A stretch of DNA of 64,000 nt, taken from the NCBI GenBank assembly GCA_023935145.1, contig CM043698.1, forward strand, positions 75,232,001 to 75,296,000, read 5' to 3'. This DNA is from Bretschneidera sinensis (taxonomy: Eukaryota; Streptophyta; Magnoliopsida; Brassicales; Akaniaceae). Below, one piece after another: positions 22,993-33,955 of this stretch. The notes below the pieces were generated by a model. That model ran no database searches. It saw only the letters and a program-made list of their open reading frames with translations, and had not been told where the DNA came from. The position numbers and the translations under genes are program-made. The number at the start of each line of letters is the position of its first letter. The stretch's first letter is position 1.

Positions 22993-25102
22993 TGTAATAC
23001 TCGTATTCGTAAAATAAGGATAAAGAAGTGATTTAATAAATATAACATGAAGTTTAAATAATATAGTTACACGAAGGATTTAGTATCGAATAAAATAATT
23101 CTTTTGAAAGGAAAAAAAAATTTGGGACGTAGATGTCATTAAAAGAAAAGAAGTAAAAAAAAAACCAAAAATCAAAAAGTTAAGAAAATCATGGCAGCAG
23201 GTGTAACAACTCCTACTGCCAATTAAAGAAGAAATTGGTGTTTGTCCTCCACGTTTCCAAAACGTGGAAGACTTTGGGATAGTAAGGCAGCCTTTTGGTT
23301 GCCAAATTTTCCTATATATATGTACAATAGGTTCAGACAGTTTACGCGAGGAGATTTCGTTTAGTTTCATATAACTCATTTGTTTTCTTAAAACATTTGG
23401 GAGCTCAAAGAAGGGTTTAAAGAGCAAAATTTTAAAGATTTTTTCTGCAGAATTTCATAGAGAATCAAGAATAGCTATCAGAAAAGTAGAAAGTAATATC
23501 ATAGTGTTTATTTTTGAATTTATGACATTTGTGAAGTTTCTCTAAGTTCAAAGTTTGTGGTTTATATTAAATTGAAGAATAAATTAGAAAATTTATATAA
23601 ATATGATGTCAGATGTTGACGATCTACAACGGGGGAATTTCTTAAAGAAACAGAAAAGGCGAGGAGGTAATCCATGGGTAGCTTTAAGAGCTACGTGGTG
23701 AGTTGGATTTACTTTAAGTAGTCCAAATAAAAATCAAATATCTGAAAATAATATCAAAATAAATTATTAGCTTATGATATGGTGATAGATAAAGATTTGG
23801 TTGATAATTATGATATGAATTTTGGACATGTAGAAAATTATTAGGATAGAAATAATATTTTTGGGAATAATAAGTTGATTTAATAATAAAAGTGATAAGT
23901 GAAAGTCTTGATGAGTTATGTTAATGTTTTAATACGAATTATGAGGAGATGAATTTTAGTGGATATTGACAAGTTTTGGTGGATGATTTGATGTGATTAG
24001 GGATGAAATATAGTTGATCTGTACAAACTTTGATGGATAATTTGATATGATTTGGGATGAAATTTAGTGGATTTTGACAAGCTTTAATGGATGATTTGAT
24101 GTGATTTGGGATGAATGAATTTTAGTAGAATTTTTATATAATTTGAGAAAAGTCAGGATAGTCAATTTAAATGTTTTGATTTCATGTGATTTGTATATTA
24201 CTGTTTATATGCACATTTCACATCATTGTTCATATCCATATGCATTAAATAAAAAGAAAAGAACCGGGAAGGCAGCCGGTCTAATTGAAAAACAATGATA
24301 GCCAATATGTTCTGAAAATAAAAGGGACACCGTGCCAGCCGGCATATGCTGAGAAAATTTCATGGCAACCGGGATAAGTTGCAAAGAAAATAACCGGGAA
24401 GGGACCAATCTAAGATAATAACAACCTGTCGACAGGTGGGAAGACGTTCCCATCATATGCATTCATTGCATTGCATCTGTTTTAATTATTGCTTGCATTA
24501 TTGAAATACTAATGTGTGATGTATAAATTGTGAATATAATTAATGATGGTTGAGTCTCACAGAAAGAGACAGTTATGGTGATAAGATTTGTGAAATGTTG
24601 AGGTGTGGTGTATTATTGTGAATATAATTAATGATGGTTGAGTCTCACTGAAAGAGACAGTTATATGATAAGATTATTGAAATGCTGAGGTGTGGTGTAT
24701 TATTGTGAATATAAATATAGATGGATGAGTCTCACAGAGAGACAGTTATTGTGATGAGATTATTGAAATGCTGAGGTGTAGTGTGTTATTGTTATAGTGA
24801 TAAGAACAATCTAAATGATAGATTTTATGATGTGAACCTCCTTACGAGGAAATCATAAGAAAATTGATGGTCTTGAGGTGAACCAATAAATAAGAGGAAA
24901 AAATTGATAGAGAATGGATATTACGATATGTGGAGTGATAGTAGTGTGCTAGTATCAAGTGTAGGAAATATAAATTGATTTAAATATTAAAAGATTGTTT
25001 ATACAAATTAGTACTTTTAGTAAATTTAATTCACTAAGCTTGTGAAACTCACTCCTCATTGTACAATGATTTTCAGGTAGCAGGCTTGGCAATTAGTTTG
25101 GT
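22993..25102 (+). repeat. Gypsy-1 3' LTR, truncated at its right end
   Basis: Starts TGTAATACTCG and is colinear with the 5' LTR up to 'ggcttggcaattagtttggt' (matching about 18510). After that, copia gag sequence begins and about the last 260 bases of the LTR (the 'gtggccaacccgg...TTACA' end) are missing. Confidence 0.9.
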
Positions 25103-25109
25103 GATTTGA

Positions 25110-28100
25110 GTGAGCATTCAGGAATTTTACTCTGCTATGACTGACCTATGGGACCAGTTGGCACTTACAGAATCGGAAGAGTTGCGGGTGTTTACTCCTT
25201 ACATTGCCTGAAGAGAAGAACAACGACTAGTTCAATTTCTGATGGCACTCCATGATGATTTTGAGGGGCTATGTGGGTCGATTTTACATCGCAGTCCACT
25301 TCCTTCAGTGGACTCGGTGGTCAGTGAATTATTGGCAGAGGAGATACGCCTTAAGTCTCATGCAGGGAAAGAGATTGTTCCAATATCCAATCCTTCTGTC
25401 TTCGCAACACCAACGCATCAACGACGTCCCCCCAGCAATCAAAATAGGTCGAATTTGAGGGTTGCTCCTGATGAATGCAGTTTCTGTAAGCAGAAGGGTC
25501 ATTGGAAGGCTCAGTGTCCAACGTTGTTAAATAGAACCAAATCGCTGCAGCACCAACAACAACAAAAGCAACAGCTACCACTGCCATCACAAGTTCCTCC
25601 AACATGGAAGTCTGGAAATCAATCACAGCAATGGACTTTCAAGTTGCCTCAGCCTAATACTGCTATGGTTACACCATCATTGGACCCTTATATGCTTGAG
25701 TAGTTTCAGAAGTTTCTTGCTACACAACCACATGCTATGTCTGCCTCTTCTTATATAGGTTTGTCACCCACTGGTTCTTCAGGTATGTCTTCCTTGTGGG
25801 TCTTAGACTCTGGAGCTTCTCATCATATGTCACCTAATTTGTCATCATTTGTTTCCTTATCTTCCAACTCTTCTGTTTCAGTTATGACTGCTGATGGTAC
25901 TCCTATGCCTTTAGCAGGTGTCGGTTCCATTGTCACACCTTGTTTGTCTCTTACTGATGTTTATTACATTCCTAATCTTACCTTGAATCTTGTTTCTGTT
26001 AGTCAATTATGTGAATCTGGATACTTAGTTTCCTTTTTCTCTACTATTTGTTTTGTGCAGGACCTGCAATCTCAGAAGTTGATTGGGACCGGCCATAGGC
26101 AAGGAGGAATCTATGTTTTGGATCAGCTCAAAGTACCGGAAGTTGCAGCTTCCAATGTTGATTTGTCATCTTTTCATTTAAATAGTTCATCTTCTAATTT
26201 TTATTTATGGCATTCTCGTCTTGGTCATGTTTCAGCACCTCGTTTACAGTTTTTAACTTCTACAGGAGCATTAGGAAATGTGAAAACTCATGATATTTCT
26301 GATTGTAGTGGTTACAAATTGGAAAAATTTTTTGCTTTACCTTTTAATAGAAGTATTTCTTTTTCTCCTGCACCATTTGATCTTGTTCATTCTGATGTAC
26401 GGGGACCTTCTCCTATAGCTACAAAAGGGGGGTCGCGATATAATGTTTCCTTCGTTGATGATTGCACTCATTTTTGTTGGGTTTATCTTATGAAACGTCG
26501 TTCTGAGTTCTTTACTATTTTTCATACTTTTCGTACTCTTGTCAAAACTCAACATTCGGCCGTTATCAAGAGTTTTCGATGTGATTTGGGTGGGGAATAT
26601 ACTTCTAATGATTTTTCTGAATTACTTGCTTTCGATGGAACAATTCACCAAACTTCTTGTACAAACACTCCTGAACAGAATGGTGTTGCTGAACGAAAAC
26701 ATAGGCATCTTGTTGAGACTTCTTGTTCCCTCTTATTATCAGCCTATGTTCCTAGTGAATTTTAGGGAGAAACCATCCTTACTGCTACTCATTTGATTAA
26801 TAGGATTCCCACCTCCCACAATTCAGGTTTGTCACATTTTAAAAAATTATATGGTCGAGCTCCTGATTTCTCATCTTTGTACGTGTTTGGATCTACTTGT
26901 TTTGTCCTTTTACCTTTTGTTGAACGTAGTAAATTTTTGTCTCGGTCCATAATTTGTGTCTTTCTGGGTTATGGTGTAGGTCAAAAGGGATATCGTTGTT
27001 ATGATCCAGTTAGTAAAAAATTATATGTATCTCATCATGTTAAGTTTCTTGAGCATATACCTTTCTTTTCCATTCTTGCTAGTTCTCATAATATGACTCA
27101 GTCTGATCTTATTCATATTAATCCCTTCACTCTTGATACTGATGATGTCACAACCCCTGCTTCATACTCACCTGCTCCTACTTCAGATTCCAATTCTTGC
27201 AGAGCTCTTGCTGATAGTCCAACAACTGGTACTTTGGCTCCCGATACATCTGTTACTCTCTCTCCTCCTATAGCTACCCAATCACCTCCTGAGATTGTGG
27301 CTGATCCTCCTGCTCGTCCTACACGTATTCGTAAGTCCACTCAACTACCAGATTTTGCTTACTCTTATTATTCTAGCTCTTTTGCTTCCACTTTAGCTTC
27401 TATCCATCATCTTTCTGAGCCCTTGTCCTATAGTGAGGCAGTTTGTGATCCACTTTGGCAGCAGGCTATGGCCGAGGAACTTACTGCGATGCATCAGACA
27501 CACACCTGGGATTTAGTACCTCTTCCGCCAGGTAAACGAGCAATTGACTCTTGTTGGGTTTATAAAATCAAAACCAAGTCTGACAGGTCTATTGAAAGAT
27601 ACAAAGCATGGTTGGTTGCTAAGGGATATTCTCAAAAGTAGGGCATGGATTATGAGGAGACCTTTGCTCCGGTTGTAAAAATGACCACAATTCGCTCCCT
27701 TATTGCAGTCGCCTCTGTTCATCGTTAGCATATATCTCAGATGGATGTTAAAAATGCCTTTCCAGGGGTTCCTTATCAACCTGGTGAAGTCTGTCAGCTT
27801 AGAAAAGCTCTTTATGGTCTCAAGCAGGCACCTCGAGCCTGGTTTGCGAAGTTCTCTACAGTGATTACTTCACTTGGGTTCCGTCCTAGCTATCATGATT
27901 CAGCCTTATTTATCAAAAATACCATTGACGGTCGTATTGTGCTTTCTTTGTATGTTGATGATATGATTATTACTGGTGATGATGTTGATGGGATTGCAGC
28001 ACTAAAATCAGAGTTAGCTCGTTGTTTTGCAATGAAAGATTTAGGCTCGCTGCGTTACTTTCTGGGAATAGAGGTTGCTTCCTCTCCAAAAGGTTATCTT

Positions 28101-28904
28101 CTCTCTCAATCTAAGTATATAACTGACATATTTGAGCGTGCTCGTCTTACTGATAATAAGACTGTTGATACACCTCTTGAACTTAATTCTCGGTATTCTT
28201 CTTCTGATGGCTCTCCCTTGCCGGATCCTAGCTTATACCGTACTGTTGTTGGTAGCTTGGTTTATCTCACCATCACTCGTCCTGATATTGCATATACTGT
28301 TCATATAGTTAGTCAGTTTGTTACTTCACCTACTACTGTTCATTGGACTGCTGTTCTTTGCATTTTGAGGTATCTTCGTGGTACTTAATTTCAGAGTCTT
28401 TTATTTCCATCCACTTCATCCTTAGAGCTGCGTGCATTCTCTGATGTTGATTGGGCAAGTGACCCTACAGATCGTAAATCTACCATTGGCTTTTGTATTT
28501 TTCTAGGTGATTCTCTTATTTCTTGGAAGAGTAAGAAGCAAGATGTTGTTTCTAGATCTTCCACAAAGGCAGAGTACCGTGCCATGGCTTCTACTACTTG
28601 TGAGATAGTTTGGTTGCGTCGGCTACTTGCAGATATGGGTGTTTTTCTTTATCAGCCTACTTCTTTGTATTGTGACAACAAGAGTGCTATTCAGATTGCG
28701 CACAATTCCGTTTTTCCTGAGCAGACCAAGCATATTGAGACTGATTGTCACGTCACTCGACATCATCTTCAAGTTGGCACTCTTACGCTACCTTTTGTCT
28801 CTTATAATATGCAGATTGCTGACTTGTTTACCAAGTCACATTCCACTTCGCGTTTTCGGTTTTTGTCCGGCAAACTCTCGATGCTTATTGCAGCCACATC
28901 ATGA
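25110..28904 (+). pseudogene. Copia-1 gag-pol polyprotein, one frame with six stops
   Basis: Order gag-protease-integrase-RT-RNase H, diagnostic of copia. Gag ends with knuckle CSFCKQKGHWKAQC (about 25478). Protease carries WVLDSGASHHM (25797). Integrase has the GAG pre-domain (LWHSRLGHVS, 26207), FVDDCTHFCWVYL and NTPEQNGVAERKHR. RT has RKALYGLKQAPRAWF and the active site LYVDDMIITGDD (27949). RNase H includes WASDPTDRKSTIGFC and the adjacent YRAMA. Stops in the same frame at 25209, 25701, 26763, 27639, 27726 and 28386, but no frameshift in 3.8 kb. About 12-15 residues are missing in frame at QMDVKNAF|PGVPYQPGEV (27740), and catalytic-core changes include CSGYKLEKF where a knuckle-like C..C is usual. 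Confidence 0.94.
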
Positions 28905-28917
28905 GTTTGAGGGGGGA

Positions 28918-29077
28918 TGTTAATTATATTAGTTACTATTATTTATTATTAAGGGTAGAATAATCTTTCTTTCTTTACTAGCCTATAGCCTATATAAACT
29001 TGTTTCATGATGTAATTCAATTATTCATAACAACTAATGTAAAACCTTAGCCTCTCTTTTTCTATTTAGAGCTCACA
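28918..29077 (+). repeat. Copia-1 3' LTR (end uncertain)
   Basis: Starts TGTTAATTATATTAG right after 'gaggggggatg'. A TATA-like 'tatataaac' sits at 28991 and T/C-rich sequence follows. Possible ends are TAACA at 29032 or ...CTCACA at 29077; with no 5' LTR in the window I cannot decide. Short LTRs of 100-300 bp are normal for this copia type. Confidence 0.55.
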
Positions 29078-29199
29078 AGTACATCTCTTTAATGGGATGA
29101 GCAAATCCATTGGTGCAAAAGGCCAAACGACGGAATTAGAGAAAACCATCAAAGATGTTAACGAGTACTATGATAATTTAGGGTCGGTTAGGGCAATTA

Positions 29200-29523
29200 A
29201 ACTCACGAAGAAGTGTGTATAATTCTTGGAAGATCCTCATAGTTCTTGCCACCATCTTGCTCTTGCTCCTCACAGCTCTCCAGACATTTTGCAATGTCTA
29301 CACTTGTCATCCATATATTCGTCAATGACAACATGACAACAAAATTAGCTTCAGTTTCCTGAATTGCTGTTTGTGAGATATGCTTGTCTATACCTAGTTT
29401 ATTAGATTTTTTTGGCTCAAAAATACTTTCATCATCTAATAGAGAGAAAATAGAAAATTTCTCAAATCTCTCTCCACTTGACAGTGGAAAGTACTTTTGT
29501 TTGATGTCTTCTCTATCAGTCTA
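29200..29523 (-). pseudogene. Unrecognised coding-like fragment, no start codon
   Basis: On the minus strand, about 105 codons stay open with balanced, charged composition. The frame contains SSGERFEKFSIFSLLDDESI early and CLESCEEQEQDGGKNYEDLP near its end, before a stop. It lacks an upstream ATG and is preceded by 'atag', so it could be an internal exon with an AG acceptor. I do not recognise the family. The composition (E, D, S rich, few of the K/N runs of random AT DNA) makes it a better coding candidate than its neighbours, but chance is possible. Confidence 0.25.
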
Positions 29524-29854
29524 TGATAATAAATTAATAATTGTAAATTCTTATTAGCTAGTAATTCGTTATTACTTGGTATACACTAATTCTAATGGTG
29601 TTGTTTTCTTTGGATGATCTTGTTCTCGTGGGTGTCTTCATCCAAAGGATGTTATGCATGTATAACCAAAAGCAAGAATTTTTCTTTTTATTATTGTATA
29701 TTATAAAAACTATATATTTAGTTGAATCATAATTTTTCTTTCACAATATTAATACTATTTCATATTTTTTTTTCAACACCAATACATTGCATGGTTTACA
29801 CGAGTAGTTCATAATGTAAAAGCAAACACGATTTGAATCTATCTTGCTTTTGTC

Positions 29855-30635
29855 TTTTCCTCTCAATCTCAATCTATATCGAAGGATTTGTTTTTCTATC
29901 AGTTTTGATATTAAGAGTTCTGTCAAGATGGTGGTTAAAGGAAATTTTTGGGTAGCCGTATTGTTGGGGCCCAATCTATATGGTTTTCCGAAAGAAAAAA
30001 CCCATGTAAGGAAATAGAACTTTTTAGTCATTGTTTATTTATAATGTTTTCTGAGATAGTTAACATTTACGATGTAATTTTCAAGTGTTTGCATATGAAA
30101 GTGAAGAAAATGTTTCCAATTTATCACCATATATAATCACTGAAGATCCGTAGAGTAGCACTTAAAGAGAAATGATTTTAGGAGAAAAGTAGTGATCAAA
30201 AGGCCAATTTCGTCGCCAAAAGTATTGGTGATTAGCACCACAATCGCCTCTTTATCATCTTCAAACTGATTTGGCAAAAATACCTGGGTTATAATCATAA
30301 ACTATAACAAATTGTTTGCCTTGATATTTAATTCTATTTATTTGATATACAATATTTGTATGATGACTACTTTTCCCATATCTTTTCCGTTAATTTTGGA
30401 CAATTATTGAAAAAAAGTGTGATCATTAAAATAAGCTCAAATTGCTCAACTATTCCATTCGAAAATTGAAACAAAGGTTAAGTACTTTATAATAAAATTG
30501 AATATCACTCTGTCATTTCTTTGTCTTTGTTTTTGTTTTTTTTTTCTCTCAATCTCAATCTATATAAAATGATTTGTTTCTCATCTGCTTTGATATTAAG
30601 AACTCTGTCGAGGCAATGGTTGAGAAATGGAGATC
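29855..30635 (+). repeat. Pair of ~85-bp direct repeats, about 690 bp apart
   Basis: 'ctctcaatctcaatctatat' followed by 'gatttgttt...tttgatattaagag' occurs at 29861-29940 and 30549-30630, with scattered differences. Both copies end in a CTGTC(A/G)AG-like stretch. They may be duplicated exon pieces, or the ends of an eroded element. Confidence 0.5.
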
Positions 30636-31604
30636 TCTTTTTCATTTTGAGATGAAGAAATAATCCATTTGTTACAGTGAAATTTAATATCTACCAGAAT
30701 GATTGTGACCCTGACCCCAGACACCATCGACCATTGGATGTTGCCTCCGAACACTGTATTAAAGAGGTAGACATTGTCCATACCTCAAAAAAAGTAGTTA
30801 ACAATGTAATTATTTAGCATAAAAAATTATGACATTGTCATAGAAGTGCATCTAGTTATATATTTAATAAGGTTGATGTAATGTGATTCGATTATGATCT
30901 TAAAGAAAAAGTTAGCCCCAAGTCTATACGGATAAGATCATATTAAGCAATAAAAGTGTGGGTAATAAAAAAATATATCCTAGTATGAGAGTTTCGTAGA
31001 TTTAATTGAAATTGTGGTCGTCAAAATGGCATTTTTCAGTTGGATTTGTGAAATATTGGTCTTGTATGGTAGTGGAATGTCTCTAGTTTTAGTATATAGT
31101 CATACAACTAAATGTAGTAATTGTGTTTTGGGATTTAGAGGGTCACATAGAAAGCATAAGGTTTGTTGTTTTTGTTTAGTTTATCCTTTTCTTTTGTAGA
31201 TAACAGAGATGTTTGTGAACAAAAATGTGATATATATCGAAGAGGATGTTACAAATCTTTGGGGGCTTGATTATTCGGTAACCTATGTCTTTGTTGCTGA
31301 GAGTAAAAGAAAACTGGGCGAATACACGAGCAAGTGTCCTTCACAAAGTCCAACACCACCTTATAATATATACATGTTCAGTTAATCCACCAAAGGAAGA
31401 TGAGAAGAATAGAGTTAGTTTTAATTTGGTGCTCAAGTTATTTGGTGTTTATTTTCTTTTTATTTTTTTTCTCTTTATTTTTTTAATTAAAAAAGAAAAG
31501 GAAAAAGCAGGTTTCCTTTTCATGCTTTATTTTTGCTTTTGATTTATTTAAATTAGAAATATTTTGTCTATTTTTTATTTTTTTTATTTATTTAAATTAA
31601 AAAT

Positions 31605-31803
31605 ATGTTGTCTATTCTTGAGCTTGACCAACAACTCACTAAAGTTCAATATAAGCTTACAAGTCCTCATTCTTTAGTTGATCAACTCTTTTGTCTTCTT
31701 GATCAAAATAAACCATGTTTTTCAAAAGTAATACAATCACCTCCTATATTGGTGCAAACTGCATTATTTTTGTTGGTGAAAGTTTCATCATGTCCGATGT
31801 TCT
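31605..31803 (+). pseudogene. Short coding-like fragment, possibly host-derived
   Basis: A 66-codon open stretch (LELDQQLTKVQYKLTSPHSL, then LLDQNKPCFSKVIQSPP). The pattern vaguely recalls the N-terminal helical repeat of plant PDS5-like cohesion proteins, but the match is from memory of style only. It has no partner exons that I can see. Its downstream end abuts the presumed start of the copia-2 LTR. Treat as unconfirmed. Confidence 0.2.
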
Positions 31804-31864
31804 AGAAAATATTGATTATTTGAATGTGGATGATGTTCTAAAAGTTCTCCCCTATTTTAGCTAC

Positions 31865-32811
31865 TGTTAGAAAGTATAATGAGGAAGTTTTCCCAATTGC
31901 TCGGATCCGAAAGAGTTCTTGAACATTGTCGTTTAAAGCTTCAAATTTTGGGTATTTTTTTTTCAAATGACTAGGCCGTGGGGTGTGCGCGTCTCGGCCT
32001 CCAGGAACTCTAGAAGAAGGGAGAAGGGCTGTATGCCGTGGCCTGGGGTGTGGGCACCACTGCTTGGCCCTGTGCACCGCGGCTCAACCACCTCAGGCCG
32101 CAACCTCCAACAAGGATGATAAATGGGGTGGTTTCAGACCTCTTCAGGCCACGGCTTACCCTGTTCTAGGCTGCGGCTTGAAGGCACACTTGATGCAAGT
32201 TTTTCAGCTTTTGAAAGGTGCGTGGATACAGGTACAAAATGCATAGGATCACTAAGGATTGATGAAGGGCTATGGTTGATTAGTCCTCAAGATCTAAGGG
32301 TGGATATTGACCTCCAAGATTGGTCAAGAAGTTTGTGCACTATATAAAGGGTCACCTAGCTTCAATCTAACAAGAATATATACAAGTGTGACATACAAGT
32401 GATCATTATACAAGAAAATTCAAGTGCAAGTGTGAGAGTGCAAAGACACAAAACACAAGAGAGGCACTATAATAGATCTCAAAAGAGAGGCTGGTTGTAA
32501 AGAGAGAGTAGCATAGATTGGGTAGAGAGCTTTGTAATATTTCTCATCACTTTCTTTCTTCTCTTCTTTGGTTCTTCAAGAACTTGAGATTCTTGAAGGG
32601 GTGTTGTTGAAATCTGTAAGAACTCATTGATTTAGTGCAGAGAGTTTAGAGGAACTCACGGGGATGTAGGCTATTGCCGAACCTCGATAACAATTGTTGT
32701 GCTCTTTCTTTTCTTTGATTTCTGTTTCTGTTTTCGATTCATTACAAGTCATTCTAAACTTGGGTGTTTGAAAGATCACCACCTGGGCATCAAGAAGGTG
32801 ATTTCCCAATA
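31865..32811 (+). repeat. Copia-2 5' LTR
   Basis: The right end ...CCCAATA abuts the primer site and aligns with the ...TTTTCAACA end of the solo LTR. Shared blocks include 'gatttagtgcagagag', 'attgccgaacctc' and 'caagtcattcta'. TATATAAA lies at 32341. The left end is proposed at TGTTAGAAAG (31865) by analogy with TGTTGGGAAT of the solo LTR, but could lie up to about 110 bases further right. U3 is unusually GC-rich, with repeated GCC-N-N-GGC palindromes (32035, 32148 and 32170 regions). Confidence 0.65.
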
Positions 32812-32812
32812 G

Positions 32813-32824
32813 TGGTATCAGAGC
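32813..32824 (+). other. Primer-binding site, tRNA-iMet (copia-2)
   Basis: TGGTATCAGAGC one base after the LTR end, a perfect match to the 12-base complement of the initiator tRNA 3' end. Confidence 0.87.
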
Positions 32825-33057
32825 TAGCACAGCTGGATATCGGAGCAAGAACAGAAGGTATCGGAGCAAGACTCCAAGAATCAAAGATCAACTTCTTGGG
32901 TGATTCAAGAATGGTGCTGGGATCAAGATCTGATCGTGTTCTTGAGGGTGATTCAAGAATGGTATTAAGATCTATCTTTGATCAAGTTCTTGTGATTTAG
33001 AAGTTTGGGAAAGTAATTGTGGGTGCTGCATAAATCTGGGATTTTTCTTCGCAAGAT

Positions 33058-33955
33058 GGCTTCAAATTTCATTGTTGAGAAGTTTGATGGAAATGGAGAC
33101 TTTGCCCTTAAAGAGGAAGATCAAGGTTGTTCTTATACAACAGAAGGTGGACTTGGCTATTGGAGAAGATGACGTTTTTCCAGCAAGTATCATGGAAGTC
33201 TAGTGGATTGAGATGAAGAAGATGGCATACAACACCATTTTCTTGCACATGTCAGATAGCGTGACAAGGGAGTACGGAGACTCGGAAGATCCTACTGTCA
33301 CATGGAAGAAACTAGATGAGTTATTTCTTACCAAAACTCTCCCTAATAAGATTTATCTTCTTAAAAGAATCTTTGCTTTTAAAATGGATCCTAATAAAGA
33401 GTTACAAGATAATCTTGATGTGTTTAATAAGCTAGTTCAAGATTTGAATAGCTGTAGCATAACATTCTCGAATGAACAATTAGCTGTTACTTTGTTGAAT
33501 TCTCTTCCTGATTGTTTTGATAATTTGATTAATGCAATTGAATATGGAAGAGGTACTTTAACCAAGGAGATTGTGATCAATGCCATAAGGGCTCATGATT
33601 TCAAAGCCAAGATAAGGGAAGCATCAAGTGGAGAAGAGTTATTCGTTAGAGGTAGGCCAACAACTCGGAATGGCAGTAGCATTCATGGCAACTACCGGGA
33701 GAAATCAAGAGGTAGAGGGCAGAGAGCCATGGGAGATCTCATTCCAAACCAAGATTTGGAGGAAAGAGATGCTTCTACTGCAACAAGGAGGATCATTTCA
33801 GGAGAGATTGCAAGAAGAAGATGTGGGATAAGAGAGGAGGAAGCCATACCAAGAATGGAGAGGCTTCGGTTGCCAAAGGAGAACAGTAAGATGATGTTCT
33901 TGTTGTGTGCTCAAATGTGAGCAGGAGGCAAGGCAGCAAGAAATGGATCCTGGAT
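33058..33955 (+). pseudogene. Copia-2 gag (UBN2/retrotran_gag type), frameshifted
   Basis: Starts MASNFIVEKFDGNGDF, the standard copia gag opening. A frame change lies near 33105, a stop near 33201, then a long open part at 33213-33700 (YLLKRIFAFKMDP, LVQDLNSC, TLLNSLPDCFDNLINAIEYG, TLTKEIVINAIRAHD). After a second frame change the knuckle CFYCNKEDHFRRDC reads in another frame (about 33766-33810). Then KKWILDS, the opening of protease, and the element ends. Gag forms the particle that packages the RNA. About 300 codons are represented; integrase, RT and RNase H are absent. Confidence 0.86.

Larger units (their letters stand above)
16393..25102 (+). mobile_element. Gypsy-1: Ty3/gypsy chromovirus (Tekay/Del type), degenerate
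   Basis: Two long LTRs (16393-18764 and 22993-25102), a tRNA-iMet primer site, a decayed gag-pol and a polypurine tract just before the 3' LTR, all in order. By eye the first hundred bases of the two LTRs agree at about 93 percent and other stretches look closer. The 3' LTR stops about 260 bases short where copia sequence begins at 25103, so the right target duplication is lost. It inserted into LINE ORF1 DNA on the left. Confidence 0.92.
25103..29077 (+). mobile_element. Copia-1: Ty1/copia element, 5' truncated
   Basis: The gag-pol frame at 25110-28904 is followed by a purine tract 'gagtttgaggggggatg' and a short 3' LTR. The 5' LTR, primer site and first part of gag are absent; sequence jumps from the gypsy-1 LTR directly into mid-gag. 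The truncation could come from recombination between the two elements or from a deletion after insertion. Confidence 0.86.
29084..31864. other. 2.8 kb of unassigned AT-rich sequence between copia-1 and copia-2
   Basis: No transposon protein motif or LTR border is recognisable. It holds a pair of diverged ~85-bp direct repeats (29855-29940 and 30545-30635), a minus-strand frame at 29200-29523, and a plus-strand coding-like piece at 31605-31803. It could be the host target region or an eroded element. It looks the most like low-copy DNA in the left half of the window. Confidence 0.45.
31865..33955 (+). mobile_element. Copia-2: 5' LTR and gag of a Ty1/copia element, 3' part lost
   Basis: LTR, tRNA-iMet primer site and gag are in order, then the element stops abruptly at the first residues of protease (KKWILDS, about 33935-33953). 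There minus-strand gypsy-2 sequence takes over. Its LTR is related to the solo LTR at 55356-56188. Confidence 0.75.

Noticed and set aside
23080..23427. Minus-strand frame of 115 codons in the gypsy-1 3' LTR, with a shorter relative in the 5' LTR
   Set aside because: Its apparent conservation only reflects LTR duplication; it runs antisense to the LTR and lacks any known domain.
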